Translations under genes and position numbers: made by a program
Notes under the pieces: model-generated
Database searches by the model: none
Seen by the model: the letters and a program-made list of their open reading frames with translations, nothing else
Told to the model about the DNA's origin: nothing
Source of the DNA: Gracilaria vermiculophylla
Taxonomy: Eukaryota > Rhodophyta > Florideophyceae > Gracilariales > Gracilariaceae
Assembly: GCA_019155205.2 (NCBI GenBank)
Contig: JAHNZQ020000308.1
Coordinates: 5,435,312-5,499,311, forward strand
DNA: 64,000 nucleotides
Direction: 5' to 3'
Shown: positions 20,990-32,519 of the stretch, in pieces
Position numbering within the stretch: position 1 is the stretch's first letter
How the letters are laid out: every line of letters begins with the position of its first letter

Positions 20990-23262
20990 ATGAATGAAAA
21001 TGATGAGAAGCAAGGGGAAAACGACAGCCTCTCATCAGCTCCTGCGAGTACAATGAACGAAGATGCAGACTTCCCTGATCAACAATCGAAAGGAAATGCA
21101 CATGAGAACCCCGAATCATCTACTCTGAGTCGTGGCGATCGTGTAATGTTATACTGGCGAGCTGAAAAAGTACACTACTGCGGAACTATGAAAACATTGC
21201 GCCGCGACAGCTGCATTACTGTACTTTATGATGACAGTGAAAATAATCTTTTCAATCTAGACGAAAAAGAATGGCAACATGAGAACCCAAGTATCTATGC
21301 ACACTCGTCCTTTGTCACAAATACTGACCAAAAACCCAAAGAGCTACAGAGATTGCTGGATCATTTCGGAAACAAACCCTTTATGCGACACCATGCAAAA
21401 GGATGTGAGCAGTTCATGCTAGTCAAATCATATCAAATCGAAAAAGAAACATTTTTGAAGACTGCTCGTTCGGTTCCGAACAGTGATACGCTCCATGGCG
21501 CAAAACATTACCAATTGCCATGTTCTGTTGTGGGACCACGCTGTTGCAGAGCACGGGGTGCTCCATGAACCCTGTTGCATAGCACGCAGTACTCTATGAA
21601 TTAGAAGTGGTTTAATGCAATTCACAAAGCTACTGAATAATACAAGTTTTAATAGGCGACAGCGCCGATTGCAATTATCAGCATGAACGACGCCAGACAG
21701 CGCCCACGCGAATGGGCACGGGCGCAAAGATACGAAGGTCTAGCCCTAGGCCGAGTAAACCCGATGGCGTCGCAGGAGAGTAGCGAGGGCCTAAGAATTG
21801 TGCTGCCCTGTTTGATTCCCCAGAGCCAACTTTGCAGACACATCCCTACGTCATGGATCATTACACTGACCAGGTTGTGACAACTGTACAATGTCAAACA
21901 GAATGATGACTTATCTCTCAAACTGATGGCACGAATCGCACTACATGGAAACGAAGATGATTTCAAGCATGTACTTGAATCTGATTGAACTACACGCCCG
22001 CCAAACGGTATTCGTATCGTTGAATCAATTGCAGTCTTGTTTGGCTGGAAGCTCCATCAGGCTGATGTTAAGCTGTCTTTCTGCAGACTGGCACTGCTGG
22101 TCGCGATTTGTACGTTAATCCGCCTAAGGAAAGCCGAATGAGATCTACACACTTATAACTACTGTTGACTGCTGTATACGGCTTAGTGAAAGCTATCTCT
22201 AAATGGAAAATGCTGTCTGACAAATGTTTTTTTAACCTTGGCTTGACACAATGCCATCAGGTCCCACAACTCTTCTTCAAGGTTGAGAACGGAAGACTGG
22301 TGCTCATTGCGGCAAAGCTTTTTGAAGATAGCAAAGCAGCTGGAGTCAGTGATAATGGCCAGCGTTCTTTGAGAAGTTTGTTAAGTCTTTCAAACTTGAT
22401 ACTGTATAGAACAGACCAGGTCGGCTGAGGCTTTGCGATATCACTACAGTACGGAATGAAGATCTCATGGTGTTCACTTATGCTGTTTACCTGCTAAATG
22501 CCCTGACCGAGGATCCGATGTCTCATACCCGTCACAAGGCCTTTATCCAGCCACTAAATGAGATTTAAAAGTTCTTTTTTGCCTCTACCAATAGCTCCCT
22601 AAGCTGGGTTGGAACAGCTTCTTCCACTTTCTGTTCTTTTAACGCATCTTATTTTTGCAACAGAAGGCTCCTGAAACAAGAGAATGCTATCCGATTGAGC
22701 AAAAACAAACTGTCCATAATCTTATAAAGCTTGAAACCACCATTACCAGCCCTTGTTCAACTGATGACTCAAAATGGGAGCTCTCCGTACGAGGGTTTGC
22801 TGATGCATCTAAAAAAGACGAGAATGGTCAGCTCGGCGTGCTTTCTGAGCTTCTCGATGGTTCATTTGCTAACCATTCTATATACCAGCCGGTTTCATGG
22901 ATCTCTCATAAATCGGAGAGACCAGAGAAAAGTTTACCGGCAGCCGAATTACTTGCTTGAGGTGATGCACTTGATGAAACCAGAATGTGTAGTACACTCC
23001 TACTCAGAAATATTGGCACTCGATGCTCGTGGTCATCTGTGTGTGGACTCCAAAGACCTGTTCACGTTTTTATCTACCCAACGGAACTCTAGTGATCAAT
23101 CAATTTGTGGCGACGCTGCGTCTATATGATTTGAGTTCCACGTTGGGACCGTTGAAAGGATTACATGAATTCAGGAAAAAAGCAACCTCTATGATGCACT
23201 CACAAAGAAAGACAACTCTGTTACTGAAATATTTCACCTCGAGATCTACAACGGACGATTGA
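20990..23262 (+). pseudogene. RT-RNase H part of copia element A
   Basis: Linker sequence at 20990-21540 leads to RT remnants. LHQADVKLSFLQTGTAGRDL at about 22045 corresponds to the first RT Asp block of copia elements, and LLTAVYGLVKAISKW at 22160 to the YGLKQ-like block. RNase H follows at 22655-22960 (GFADASKK, SWISHKSERPEKS, AAELLA). The YVDD box was not found. A GC-richer stretch at about 21655-21800 interrupts the RT and does not resemble it. The region ends in the polypurine tract at about 23316. Confidence 0.6.
21541..21600 (+). repeat. Two tandem 30-bp units inside copia A
   Basis: CTGTTGCAGAGCACGGGGTG is followed by a second, diverged copy starting CTGTTGCATAGCACGCAGTA. The first unit includes the small palindrome GAGCACGGGGTGCTC. 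Confidence 0.6.
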
Positions 23263-23333
23263 ATATTACATTTGAATCCATGTCCGAGACCAAGTCTTCA
23301 GACAAGAATTATGGCTAAAAGAAAAGAGAGGAG

Positions 23334-23421
23334 TAATGATGATAACTGACTCTGCCTGACATTTTGTTGCGTACGTCAGTCGGCCATCAACGTTTGTGAC
23401 GAGCAATGAATCATCTTAGTT
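23334..23421 (+). repeat. 3' LTR of copia A, first half
   Basis: Matches the start of the 5' LTR from TAATGA to ATCTTAGTT and is broken at that point by copia B. The remainder continues at 28085. Confidence 0.8.
23417..23421 (+). repeat. Target-site duplication of copia B (left)
   Basis: TAGTT. The intact target is seen in the 5' LTR of element A (ATCTTAGTTGAATG), and the second copy is at 28080-28084. Confidence 0.85.
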
Positions 23422-23658
23422 TTTAGCTTGATCACTACTTGGATGACTCTCCTTTACTAGAACTTGGGCGCAACCTGGGACTTAAGTAGACGTATGGAAT
23501 CTTACTCTTCGATTGGACCACATATACGATTCAAAGAACTGTAAACCTACCTAATATAAGTAAAGATATTATTATGTAACTAGCAATTCATTCTGGTTCG
23601 AACGCATGTAAACTGTCATCAATATCACGTATAGGGATTAGGTCAGATTACGTCAACA
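23422..23658 (-). repeat. 3' LTR of copia B
   Basis: 237 bp, paired with 27843-28079. It lies directly next to the RNase H stop at 23653, so the coding region runs a few bases into the LTR. Confidence 0.88.
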
Positions 23659-26637
23659 CACCCTCTCGTTCCAATCCATAGAATCAATTGACAGTCCGAA
23701 GCTCTTGCAATGACGATTGTGCAACTCAGCCTGCAGCCCTTTTGTCAAAACATCAGCAATCATTAATGAGGTCGGGATATACGCCAGCTCAATAGTTTTC
23801 TTCTGGACATGATCACGAACCAAATGAAAACGAACTTCAATATGTTTCGTTCTCTCACTGCACGGGTTATCATTAGAAAGCGCTAACATTCCTTGGTTGT
23901 CTCCATGGATAACGACCGCTGCCCTGGTGCAAATTCCAAATTCACTCAATAGTTGTCGCAGCCAGAGACATTCACGAACAGAATTTGCCATCGCAACATA
24001 CTCAGCTTCTACTGTAGACTGCGGGACAATAGATTGTTTCTTAGATCTTCCAGAGACCACAGCACCAGAAAAGAGAAACCCAAATCCACTAGTCGATTTC
24101 CGGTCAATCACATCACCGGCAAAGTCTGCATCACTGTAACCAACTAGAAGGCCATCAGTTTTTCGGTACACAAGTCCGACCTACTTTGTCCCATTGAGAT
24201 AACGCAGGACTCTCTTCGCGGCCTTCCAATGGTCTTTTCCATGCTTGTCCAGGAACCTAGAAAGATATCCCACCGCAAACAAAATATCAGGGCGACACGT
24301 GTTAGCCAAATGTAGGAGAACTCCCACTAGCTCACGCTAAGGTACAGTGCTTAATTGTTCTTCTCCCTCTGTCGCCGTGGACCTTGCGTTTCGAAGGATT
24401 GGTGTAGTCACCGGTGAACAATTCTCCATACCAAACCGCAGAAGAGCATCCTCAGAAAGTGGGGCGTTGTGTATTTTAATACTCTCGTTACCATGCTTCT
24501 CAATTACCAAGCACAAGAACTTGCTGTTATCAGCTTCTACTCGTAGCTCAACATGCTTTGATAACGCTTCCAAAAACTGGTGCAAGTCTATGTCAGTCCT
24601 TCCTGCAATGAGGACATCATCAACATACACAACGAGTACAATCTTCAGCTTGGTTTTATCGTTCACCAAATAAAGCGATGGATCCGCGGAGGATACGACA
24701 GCCCCAAGACTGACAAGAATGGGGTGCAGGAACTTCCAAAAAGCTCTTGAGGCTTGCTTCAGTCCATAAATGGCTTTTCGCAAACGGCACACTTGGTGTT
24801 CTTTGCTGTGGACTTCAAAACCGCGTGGCTGCTTCATGTAGACTTCTTCTTCAAGTTTGCCATAAAGAAACGCAGCCTTTAGGTCCAATCTCATATAGGA
24901 CATAGACTGATCAACAATCATAGCCAACAGCATTCGCACAGTAGTGTACTTGGCCACAGGAGCGAAGAATTCAGAATAGTTTACTCCATACTGCTGCATA
25001 AACCCCTTTGCAACAATACGAGCTCTATGTCGTATAACTTGACCAGATTTGTTGCGTTTACGGTCAAAAACCCATCTGCATGGAAGGGGACGTGATCCAC
25101 CCGGCACTTTTGCAAGTTCAGTTAATCCCCTATGTTTTATGTTCTTCATTTCTCTTCGCATTGCAAGATGCCATTCTTTTCGTTCAGTACGAGACATGGC
25201 CTCTTCAAATGTAGATGGCAGTTCAGGACTGCAGGCGCCCATCAAACAACGCAGTTGCAAGGCTAACAGGACATCAGGGGTGTACCTATTCGGAGCACTA
25301 CGTACTCGACTGGATTTTCTTGGCTCTGGCGGGTAATGGGTTACAAGTTCCGGATCCACATTTCCAAATTCATCCAGAAACTCCAAGTCTATCCAAATTT
25401 CATCCTGTTCTCCCGAGTTCCCTTCAGTAACAGTTGCGAAATCTTCATTTTCCACTTCATTTCCACTTATTTCCACATCTTCAATTTCTTCATCATCACT
25501 GCTTAACAAATCAGAAAAACTGGTAGCATCCTCTCTATGATTCTCAGTTGGCCAGCCAAGAATCGTCTCGTCAAACTGAACATATCTTGATACAAAAAAC
25601 GTAGCACTGTCGGGATAGTAGATTCTGTAGGAATTTCCTCTCTCGAACCCGACGAGTATGCCCTTCCGAGCCCTCGGACCAAATTTCCCATCTCTCTTCT
25701 CCTTTGGTATGTGCACATAGGCTAATGACCCAAAAATTCTTATATGAGATAAGTTGGGACGTGTTCCAAACAATTTCTCAGAAGATGTACTGTTCTCCTC
25801 GGAAACAGATGTGTACATACAATTTCGAATATGGTTTGCGGTATTGATAGCCTCAGCCCAAAGCCTGTTCCGTCCAGGAAATGTAAAGAGGGATAGCAAC
25901 ATAGTCCTCGCGGCATCATTCAAAGTCCGATTCAATCGTTCTGCCTTTCCATTCGATTCGGGGCTGTAGGATGCCGTCGGCTGCTTCTTGATGCCTCGCT
26001 GAGAAAGACAGTTCTGCAAAGTCTTGGAGAGGTACTCTTTGGCACTGTCGAACCTGATACTCTTCACATGCCTTTCCAATCCGGTTTCCAGCTCAACAAT
26101 CATATCTTGTACAGCTTGCGGGACTTCAGAACGATTCTGCAGAAACCCCACCATTGAGTAAGCAGTCTTTTCATCATACAATGTCACATATTACTTAGCA
26201 CCACCAATGGATGCGACACGAATAGGTCCAACAACATCAGTGTGTAACAAATCACCCGGTAGACTTGCATGGCGATTCGCTTGAGCTGCGGGCCTAGTAT
26301 CTCGAACAGACTTCGATACCTTGCAGTCTTCACATACATCCCAATCAGAAATATTCTGCAAGGGCACACCATTGACAAGTGGGACAGTCTTACGAATATG
26401 ATCTCTGCAGGTGTGTTTCAGTTGACGATGCCATGGCAATGATTCATTCACTTTTGCCCTGGAAACTAAGGCTGCAGTACCCATACTTCCCGTTAAGCGT
26501 TTCAACAACACCGTGTACAAACCATTACGTTCTGACTCAAACCCAAGAAGACAAATGGTGTTCATCTTCGGATCGGTTACAGTAAATGTACCATATCCTT
26601 CTCGTTCGTCTCTCTGAAACGTTATAACTAGGTCTTT
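23653..26637 (-). pseudogene. IN-RT-RH of copia B, one frame with three stops
   Basis: One minus-strand frame is interrupted only by stops at 26191, 24337 and 24181. The integrase has the zinc module (WHRQLKH, CEDC) and the catalytic triad positions: LLHTDVVGP, RFDSAKEY and ESNGKAERLNRT. The RT has DLKAAFLYGKLEEEVYMKQP, IYGLKQA and an intact YVDDVLIAG catalytic box. RNase H has GYSDADFAGD, EAEYVAMA and the tail IADVLTKGL. Active-site residues are all kept, so inactivation is recent and due to the nonsense changes. The protein would copy RNA into cDNA and insert it. Confidence 0.9.
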
Positions 26638-27725
26638 CTAGCGCATACATCCAACAGACAGAAGATTGAACTTCAAATCAGGGACATACTGCATACCTAT
26701 AAGGGTAACGTGGCTCGTAATATCATAGGCAACAGTGCTTGCATATATGTTGCCTTGACCATGCACAGACACATGAGTTGCATCTCCGACTTCAGCAGTG
26801 TCCCGATGTGATCTTTTCAACGTTTTAAACAGAGAGCAATCATTAAACATGTGGGTTGTTGCCCCAGAATCAATGAACCATTTTGGATGAGATTCAGAGA
26901 GATCCGCTCCCAGTAAAAGTGCCATGGCAACATTTGATGCAGTATCAGTGTCCAACTTATGATCATCTGACTTCTCTTGCGCTGGACGATACTTCTTGCT
27001 CTCGGGATTCGCATAACAGTTGACTTTCTTGTGTCCAGTATACCATAGTAGTAGCATTTGATCTTTGACTTCGTCTTTGGCTTCAGACGAGTACTTAATG
27101 CCCTGGTAACTTCACTGGAAAGTTCAATGCTGGCCAGATAGGTTGCTGCCTTGGAAAGGAGAAGCGCAAGAGATTCTGATAGAGACTTTTCCATTCCCAT
27201 GATGACTTCTGCAGTGACACCAAATTCATCTCGGAGACCACGCAGCAAAGCACGTAACTGTTCCGCTTCTGAAGTGTTGTAGCCAATCCCTCCAAGCTGA
27301 AATTCTAATTCAGAGGGACAAGCGCGTAATTAAAGCACACTTTCACTTGGCTTCATCTTCATGGCCTGATAACGGTCCAAAAGGCCGTCTCTACTAGCCT
27401 GAGATACGGCCTGATGCTGTTCCTTTAGAGTCTTCTACACAAGGGACGGATCTCGCATATCCATTACAGGGACTATACAGGAGTCGTGCACTAGAAAAAA
27501 GATTGTAGACAAGGCTACTTCCTTACGGCCATCAAACTTCCGTAAACTTTCGTCACTTCCTTCAAGTGGAGATTCAGAGCCATCGACAATGCTCCACAGT
27601 CCCTTACTGCGCAGAACAAGTTCAACTTTCCGAGACCAGAGAAAGTAGTTCGTTGACGTCAGCAGCGGTAGACGAATCTTATTAACGTCAACTACAGAAC
27701 TGCGATCATCCCAATCTTCGTTCAT
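26638..27725 (-). pseudogene. gag-protease of copia B
   Basis: It begins MNEDWDDRSSVVDVNKIRLP with the copia gag signature LTSTNYFLWSRKVELVLRSKG. A stop lies at 27435. A one-base shift falls near 27055 at the nucleocapsid knuckle: the first frame gives KCYYYG, the second GHKKVNCYANP, and the second Cys of CCHC appears as Tyr. The protease follows in the pol frame with WFIDSGATTHM (Asp-Ser-Gly active site) and LLSVGCMR before the stop at 26638. The gag part would form the particle, and the protease would cut the polyprotein. Confidence 0.85.
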
Positions 27726-27828
27726 CTCTCAAATACGCAATATGCAGACTGAATGCGTATAACAACGGATATCGTGAACACTCAGAAACGATAGAGAACG
27801 GGGATTAACAAGAGGCAGGAGGAAGGGT

Positions 27829-27837
27829 CTGGGCCCA
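27829..27837 (-). other. Candidate primer-binding site of copia B
   Basis: TGGGCCCAG on the minus strand, 5 bp after the end of the 5' LTR. Identical to the 9-mer after the 5' LTR of element A. Confidence 0.5.
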
Positions 27838-27842
27838 TAACC

Positions 27843-28079
27843 TCTAGCTTGATCACAACTTGGATGACTCTCCTTTACTAGAACTTGGGCGCAACTTGGG
27901 ACTTAAGTAGACGTCCGGAATCTTACTCTTCGCCTGAACCACATATACAATTCAAAGAACTGTAAACCTACCTAATGTAAGAAAAGATATTATTATGTAA
28001 GTAACAATTCATTCTGGTTAGAACGCATGTAAACTGTCATCAATAACACGTATAGGGATTACGTCAGATTACGTCAACA
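27843..28079 (-). repeat. 5' LTR of copia B
   Basis: 237 bp, same length as its partner. The outer end is followed by the TAGTT duplication and the rest of the copia A LTR. Confidence 0.88.
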
Positions 28080-28084
28080 TAGTT

Positions 28085-28295
28085 GAATGGTCGCCACGCA
28101 ATGTACTTGTATCACTTACATATGTTTTCCTGTATGTACTGTTATCTATGTCTTGCTCGCACTGCTATATAAGCCTAGTGCCTGCAAACGCTTCTGATAA
28201 AATGCCGGTTCAAGCGATTTGCGCCTGAGTTTTGTTTACCCCTTCCACCTCAGTTCTCTGAGGTCTCTTCAGCGCGGCACGATAGTTTCTCCTAC
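28085..28295 (+). repeat. 3' LTR of copia A, second half
   Basis: Continues the LTR from GAATGGTCGCC to CTCCTAC, including the TATA box GCTATATAAGCC at about 28164. Confidence 0.8.
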
Positions 28296-28752
28296 GCCTA
28301 TAGTCTCAGAGCAAACATTAAAAATAAGTACAAGTAATGTACGCGATACTTACTTTATGCAATTAAAATCGGTTGCGATAGATTTTCGCAATTGGAAACT
28401 TCTTCGAGCTAATGTTGTGACTCGAAACAAGTATGTGAGCGTTTATTTCTGAAAGAGAAAAAGAATATTTCTTCAGGAAAGCAACTGGAGATATCTCTGA
28501 GAATTAATGATTTTGTTTATTTAAGCCGTTATAATATGGAATTTACCATGTCAAATTTTTTTTTTGCAAATGATTCATGAGGTCTCCAAGCAGTCAATGG
28601 CCATAGACCACCAGTACACAATCTCCTTTTCTCATTTCAAAGAGATATGAGGAAAATAAATTTCCAAATAAAGAGAAAAGAAAAGAGAAAAAAGTGAATA
28701 GAGAAAGAGAAAAAGTTTATGAGAAAAAGAAGAAGAAATTAGAGAATGACAC
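28296..28752. other. Intergenic with a GA-rich tract
   Basis: No gene. A purine-rich run, mostly A and G on the plus strand, spans about 28665-28745. It lies just past the stop of the GH16 gene and would be a pyrimidine-rich 3' region of that transcript. Confidence 0.4.
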
Positions 28753-30346
28753 TCAACAAGAATCTGAAATAGCACAACACCCGTGCTCATCAAGCTTCTC
28801 ATATCGGATCCATCGGTATTCAGCGCTGGCGCTGACAAATGTGTCGGAGTCAAAGACTCCACCGAAGAATGGCCCAGTGGCCTCTGGAACTATCCAGGCA
28901 TTCGCCATCACTTTTTGAACGGTAGTTGCAGTTACCACTGGTGTAGTATTTCCGTTCTCATTTGATACTTCTTTTACGACTTGACCATTGACCTCCCATT
29001 GAATTCCCCAAGGTGTCCACCGAAACCCTGCAGAAGCTCTGTATATTAGTTTGAATCTTATCCCATCGACTAGAAACTTAGGGTGCTCTTTAACTTACCG
29101 TAGACATTATAACTCTGAGAAGCATCGTAGCCAAGATCATGGACATATTCATTTCTCTGAACTGAGTTTTCGTCATAATTAGTGTCTTTTTGGCGCAAAA
29201 TATGGTATGTTAGTCCCAAATTCAGAGGTCACGGAAACGATGAAAATGTCAATATATATATATATATACTTTATATATGAACTTACAGAAGTTGAACTGG
29301 ACTTTTGTGGTGTCATGGCCCTCAAATTCGATGTCAATCTCATTCTGATTCGGAGTAGATCCTCCAATACCATCATACTTTCCAGTATATGTGAACAAGG
29401 ACGAGATAATTCCCGAAACGTCAATGGGTTTCATGCAGGCGCTGACGCATCCATATCCGTACCAACGGGAATGCGTTCTTATCGCAGCTCCATAGAAAAT
29501 TTCATCTATTCTCTTTTCCACCGTCAGGGATAATTTATTTCCATCCCACTGAACAAGATTTGGATCCCACTCATTTCGAAAAACAGGCCCAGAAGCCCAG
29601 TTTGGTGCAAAATATATTGAGTTTTGACCAGCACCGAATTTCTCAAGTTCAGATTCGTCAAATGACGATTCACCCAGAAGTTCCCCTGGTGACTCGCATC
29701 TACACCCACTTCTGCAGAAGGATGAAAAAGACGGTGACGGTGATGTTGTTGGTGGAGCCGTCGTAGAAGATGAAGATTGCAAAGATGCTTTTGGAGAGAA
29801 TGAGGGAGATACCGACGGAGACAATTGAACCGTAAAAAAGGGTGATCTTGATGCGGATGGTGACGTTAAGGGCGTGCTTTGCAATATACTAATTGATGGA
29901 AATGGAGACCCTGAAACAGAGATGGACGATGACGGGCTTGGTGGCGATTGAACAAGAGGCGGAGTTTCTGTAAATACAAAAGATGGGCTAAGCATTGGCG
30001 TTGGCAACGGAGAACTTCGAACTCCTTGAGATGGTGATGGGCTGCTAGAAAAAACCAATGATGGAATCGCTGAAAATGAAGCTGGGGGCGAGGGCACCAT
30101 AGATAGTAATGGGGATGGAGAAACGAACGTTGATGGCAATGGTTGCTCCTCTTGAAACAAGTTCAAGTTAAATGGAACGTGTTCCATAACAGTGTCCAAT
30201 AGCTTGCGAGGAAAGGGTAGGTTTCCAGGAATAGAAGAATTTGAAAGAAGTTGGCTTACATTGCTGACATAAGGCGGATGGACGCCGTTTGATCGAGATA
30301 TAGCAAAGATCGAAGTAAAAAGAAGTAGAGAGTACCAAGGTGACAT
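28753..30346 (-). CDS. Secreted GH16-family glycoside hydrolase/transglycosylase, three exons
   Basis: Exons at 30346-29287, 29161-29099 and 29027-28753 join in frame to 465 residues. Introns of 125 and 71 bp begin GTAAGT and end AG; both AG choices are set by GH16 similarity. Residues 1-20 are a signal peptide. Residues about 65-205 are a Ser/Pro-rich linker. CRSGCRC precedes the catalytic domain. The active-site strand is EIDIE at 336-340: nucleophile Glu336, Asp338 and acid/base Glu340. This spacing (ExDxE) is that of the regular-strand branch (lichenases, xyloglucan transglycosylases), not the bulged ExDxxE branch of carrageenases, agarases and laminarinases. Later blocks YGFRWTPWGIQWEVNG and AEYRWIRYEK fit GH16. 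It should act on wall beta-glucan-type polymers outside the cell. Substrate unproven. Confidence 0.88.
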
Positions 30347-30400
30347 TTGAGATTCTTTCGGGAAAGAGCATCGCAGTATTGATCATGAGCGACAAACAAT

Positions 30401-30408
30401 GTTTTATA
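30401..30408 (-). promoter_or_regulatory. TATA box of the GH16 gene
   Basis: TATAAAAC on the minus strand, about 60 bp upstream of the ATG. Confidence 0.55.
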
Positions 30409-31116
30409 ATTTTGTCTCAGAGTGTGAATAAAGTTGTGCACTACTCATGTAACGGACTCAATCAGTCGATGCCCGAGAGCAGTAATTTTGATATGTATAG
30501 CCCTTCGATAAATAATCAAACATGGGACTCCCAAGAAATGTTGACGGACAAATGAATTTGTCGGGCCAGTTCTGAGTTCAGGGCATAAGTGATCGAGCAA
30601 CATTGTCTAGTTCTGACCTTCAGAAGTGTTGTACCAGACTCCAAAGCCGTTGGACATCATATTTCTTCTCCTCATTTTCTCTCGTTTGATATCCTGAAGA
30701 GCTCTTCAGGTTGGTTTATTTCCATGAAAATAGACTTCTGTATACTATTTTTTTGCCGCTTTAAATTCGGAGTTAGATCTAAATATAAAACAAATTATTG
30801 AGAGTACTATATTGAAATTATGCGTTATAAAGCTTGAAGACAATGTCAGCAAAATATATTAAGATTTCTGTATTGAATTGGAAATATGCTCTGTATTAAA
30901 TTTCGTCGATTCGACATTGCCACAGTAATATGAAACATAATTTACTATTTAAACGAAAACATTAACGGAACCATATGAGACTTTTTCAAAAAAAAACATT
31001 TAAGAGAAAAATGTAATGTGATTGCACAAAAAATTTCAGGATACCTAAAAACCCCATATTGAAAATAAAAATAGTGTACAATATTTTTCTTTTAAAAAGA
31101 TAGAATCATGTCAGTA
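30409..31116. other. AT-rich intergenic, nothing recognised
   Basis: Upstream region of the GH16 gene leading to a non-autonomous transposon. I see no coding frame with domain character. Confidence 0.35.
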
Positions 31117-32517
31117 CACAGTGCGTTTCAAAAGTATAGGACACCCATGAAGCTCGCCAAATTGCGCAATTTTGCCTCTAGACCCCGAAGCCCCTACAAC
31201 AACACAGTAGAATATTATATGTCTTTTAACAGTAATGCGAATTCTTTTTTTTATTTTCTTTCTGAAGCCATATTTGAACTGATCACGCTACACTCTTCCA
31301 TCCCTTGCCTTAAAATCATTCAATTTTGCTTTTCAAAAGAATAGGACATTTCGAACTCGTACGTAAGTATTTCCAAAACACGTCGTCTTACTTCCTCAAA
31401 ACGACACCAAATCTTCTAACTTAAAAGCGTTTAACTTAATACATCAAACATTACCTTAGATCAAGGCCATTTTTCTCGTTTTCATATCATTTTTCTTAAA
31501 CAATTATTGCAATATAAACATAACATTTTACTGGAAGCGTAATCATACCCAGCGCTAATTATAGTCATAACTGTATGCAATCATTTTATCCTTGTAATGT
31601 ATGTTGAACAATGGACTTCATTATAAGAACGATACTTTTATAAAAAATGGTAATGAAATACGTATAAAATTTTATTTCAGTTTATAAAACTGAACAAGTT
31701 TTCTATTCGGAGTCTTATTGTAAACAACACAAGACGCCGTAGCGTGCCATTATTACTAACAAAAAAGGTAGATGCGAAAAGGATATATTTCAAAATGAAT
31801 AGAACTTTTGTTTAATGAACTACAGTGCTTTACATATTGCTATCATAAGTAATAAAAAAGAGCAAACAAAAATTGAATATACTAACGTTCTATTACAGTT
31901 TATATTACGGTGTGGACTAGATTTTTGATAAAGAAGATCTACAGATAAATAATGTTCGGTTAACGTTATAAAGTAGACTTAAAACGGTTTTCATGGCCTT
32001 TAAAACAATTCTGTAAAAAACTTTACATATTCTTATCAGAAATGTAAAATAATTTTCCACCAAGATAGCGCGATAATTTTGTAGTCTACAGTAATTAAAA
32101 ACTTTCTTTTTCAACTAGAACGTAATGCCACGCAGTTATTTGCGCGTATATTTCACTTAAACTCCTCTGTAAATGAATAAGCTATACTCGTTATAATGAT
32201 TTATGGCCATTGCAGGCCATTCTAGACAGTTTCTAATTAAAAAAATGTATTAAAAATAGCGCGAAAGGTATGAATATTCTAAGTATGGGATGTTATTGAA
32301 ACGCGATGCTTTAGCGTTGAACAAGTAAAATTTTATTCAAAGAAGAGAAAATCAACTTCTGAAGAAGGCAGAATGAAGTTTAAAAGTGAAATGTCCTATG
32401 CTTTAGAAACGGTTCTCTAACTTTAAATGTTTAGAGACTTGTTTCGGTAGTATTACAATACTGAAAACGATGATTTGGGTCAAAATGCCAGGTGTCCTAT
32501 ACTTTTGAAAAAGACTT
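31117..32517. mobile_element. Non-autonomous Tc1/mariner-like element, copy 1
   Basis: The left end CAGTGCGTTTCAAAAGTATAGGACA and the inverted right end (CTATACTTTTGAAAAAG) are flanked by TA (31115-31116 and 32518-32519). The 1.4-kb interior is AT-rich and carries no transposase frame. Its right third is shared with 59550-59882 and 1610-1944. The ends resemble those of the 1.27-kb Tc1-like elements in this window, which may have moved it. Confidence 0.75.
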
Positions 32518-32519
32518 TA

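Larger units (their letters stand above)
23422..28079 (-). mobile_element. Ty1/copia element B, nested in the 3' LTR of element A
   Basis: Two 237-bp LTRs (23422-23658 and 27843-28079) flank a 4.2-kb internal region encoding gag-PR-IN-RT-RH on the minus strand, the Ty1/copia order. The target duplication TAGTT is perfect. The LTRs differ at about 16 positions by my count (roughly 93% identity), so it is younger than most elements here. It still carries one frameshift and several stops. On the minus strand the LTR begins TGTTGACGTAATCTGACG. Confidence 0.92.
18166..28295 (+). mobile_element. Divergent Ty1/copia-like element A, host of a nested element
   Basis: The 5' LTR (18166-18464) matches a 3' LTR that is split in two: 23334-23421 and 28085-28295, together 299 bp, the same length as the 5' LTR. 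The gap is filled by copia element B. A plus-strand polypurine tract (AAAAGAAAAGAGAGGAG) lies directly before the 3' LTR. After the 5' LTR comes TGGGCCCAG, a possible primer-binding site. The candidate target duplication is GCCT at 18162-18165 and 28296-28299. Internal genes are in copia order (PR-IN-RT-RH) but broken. Confidence 0.8.
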
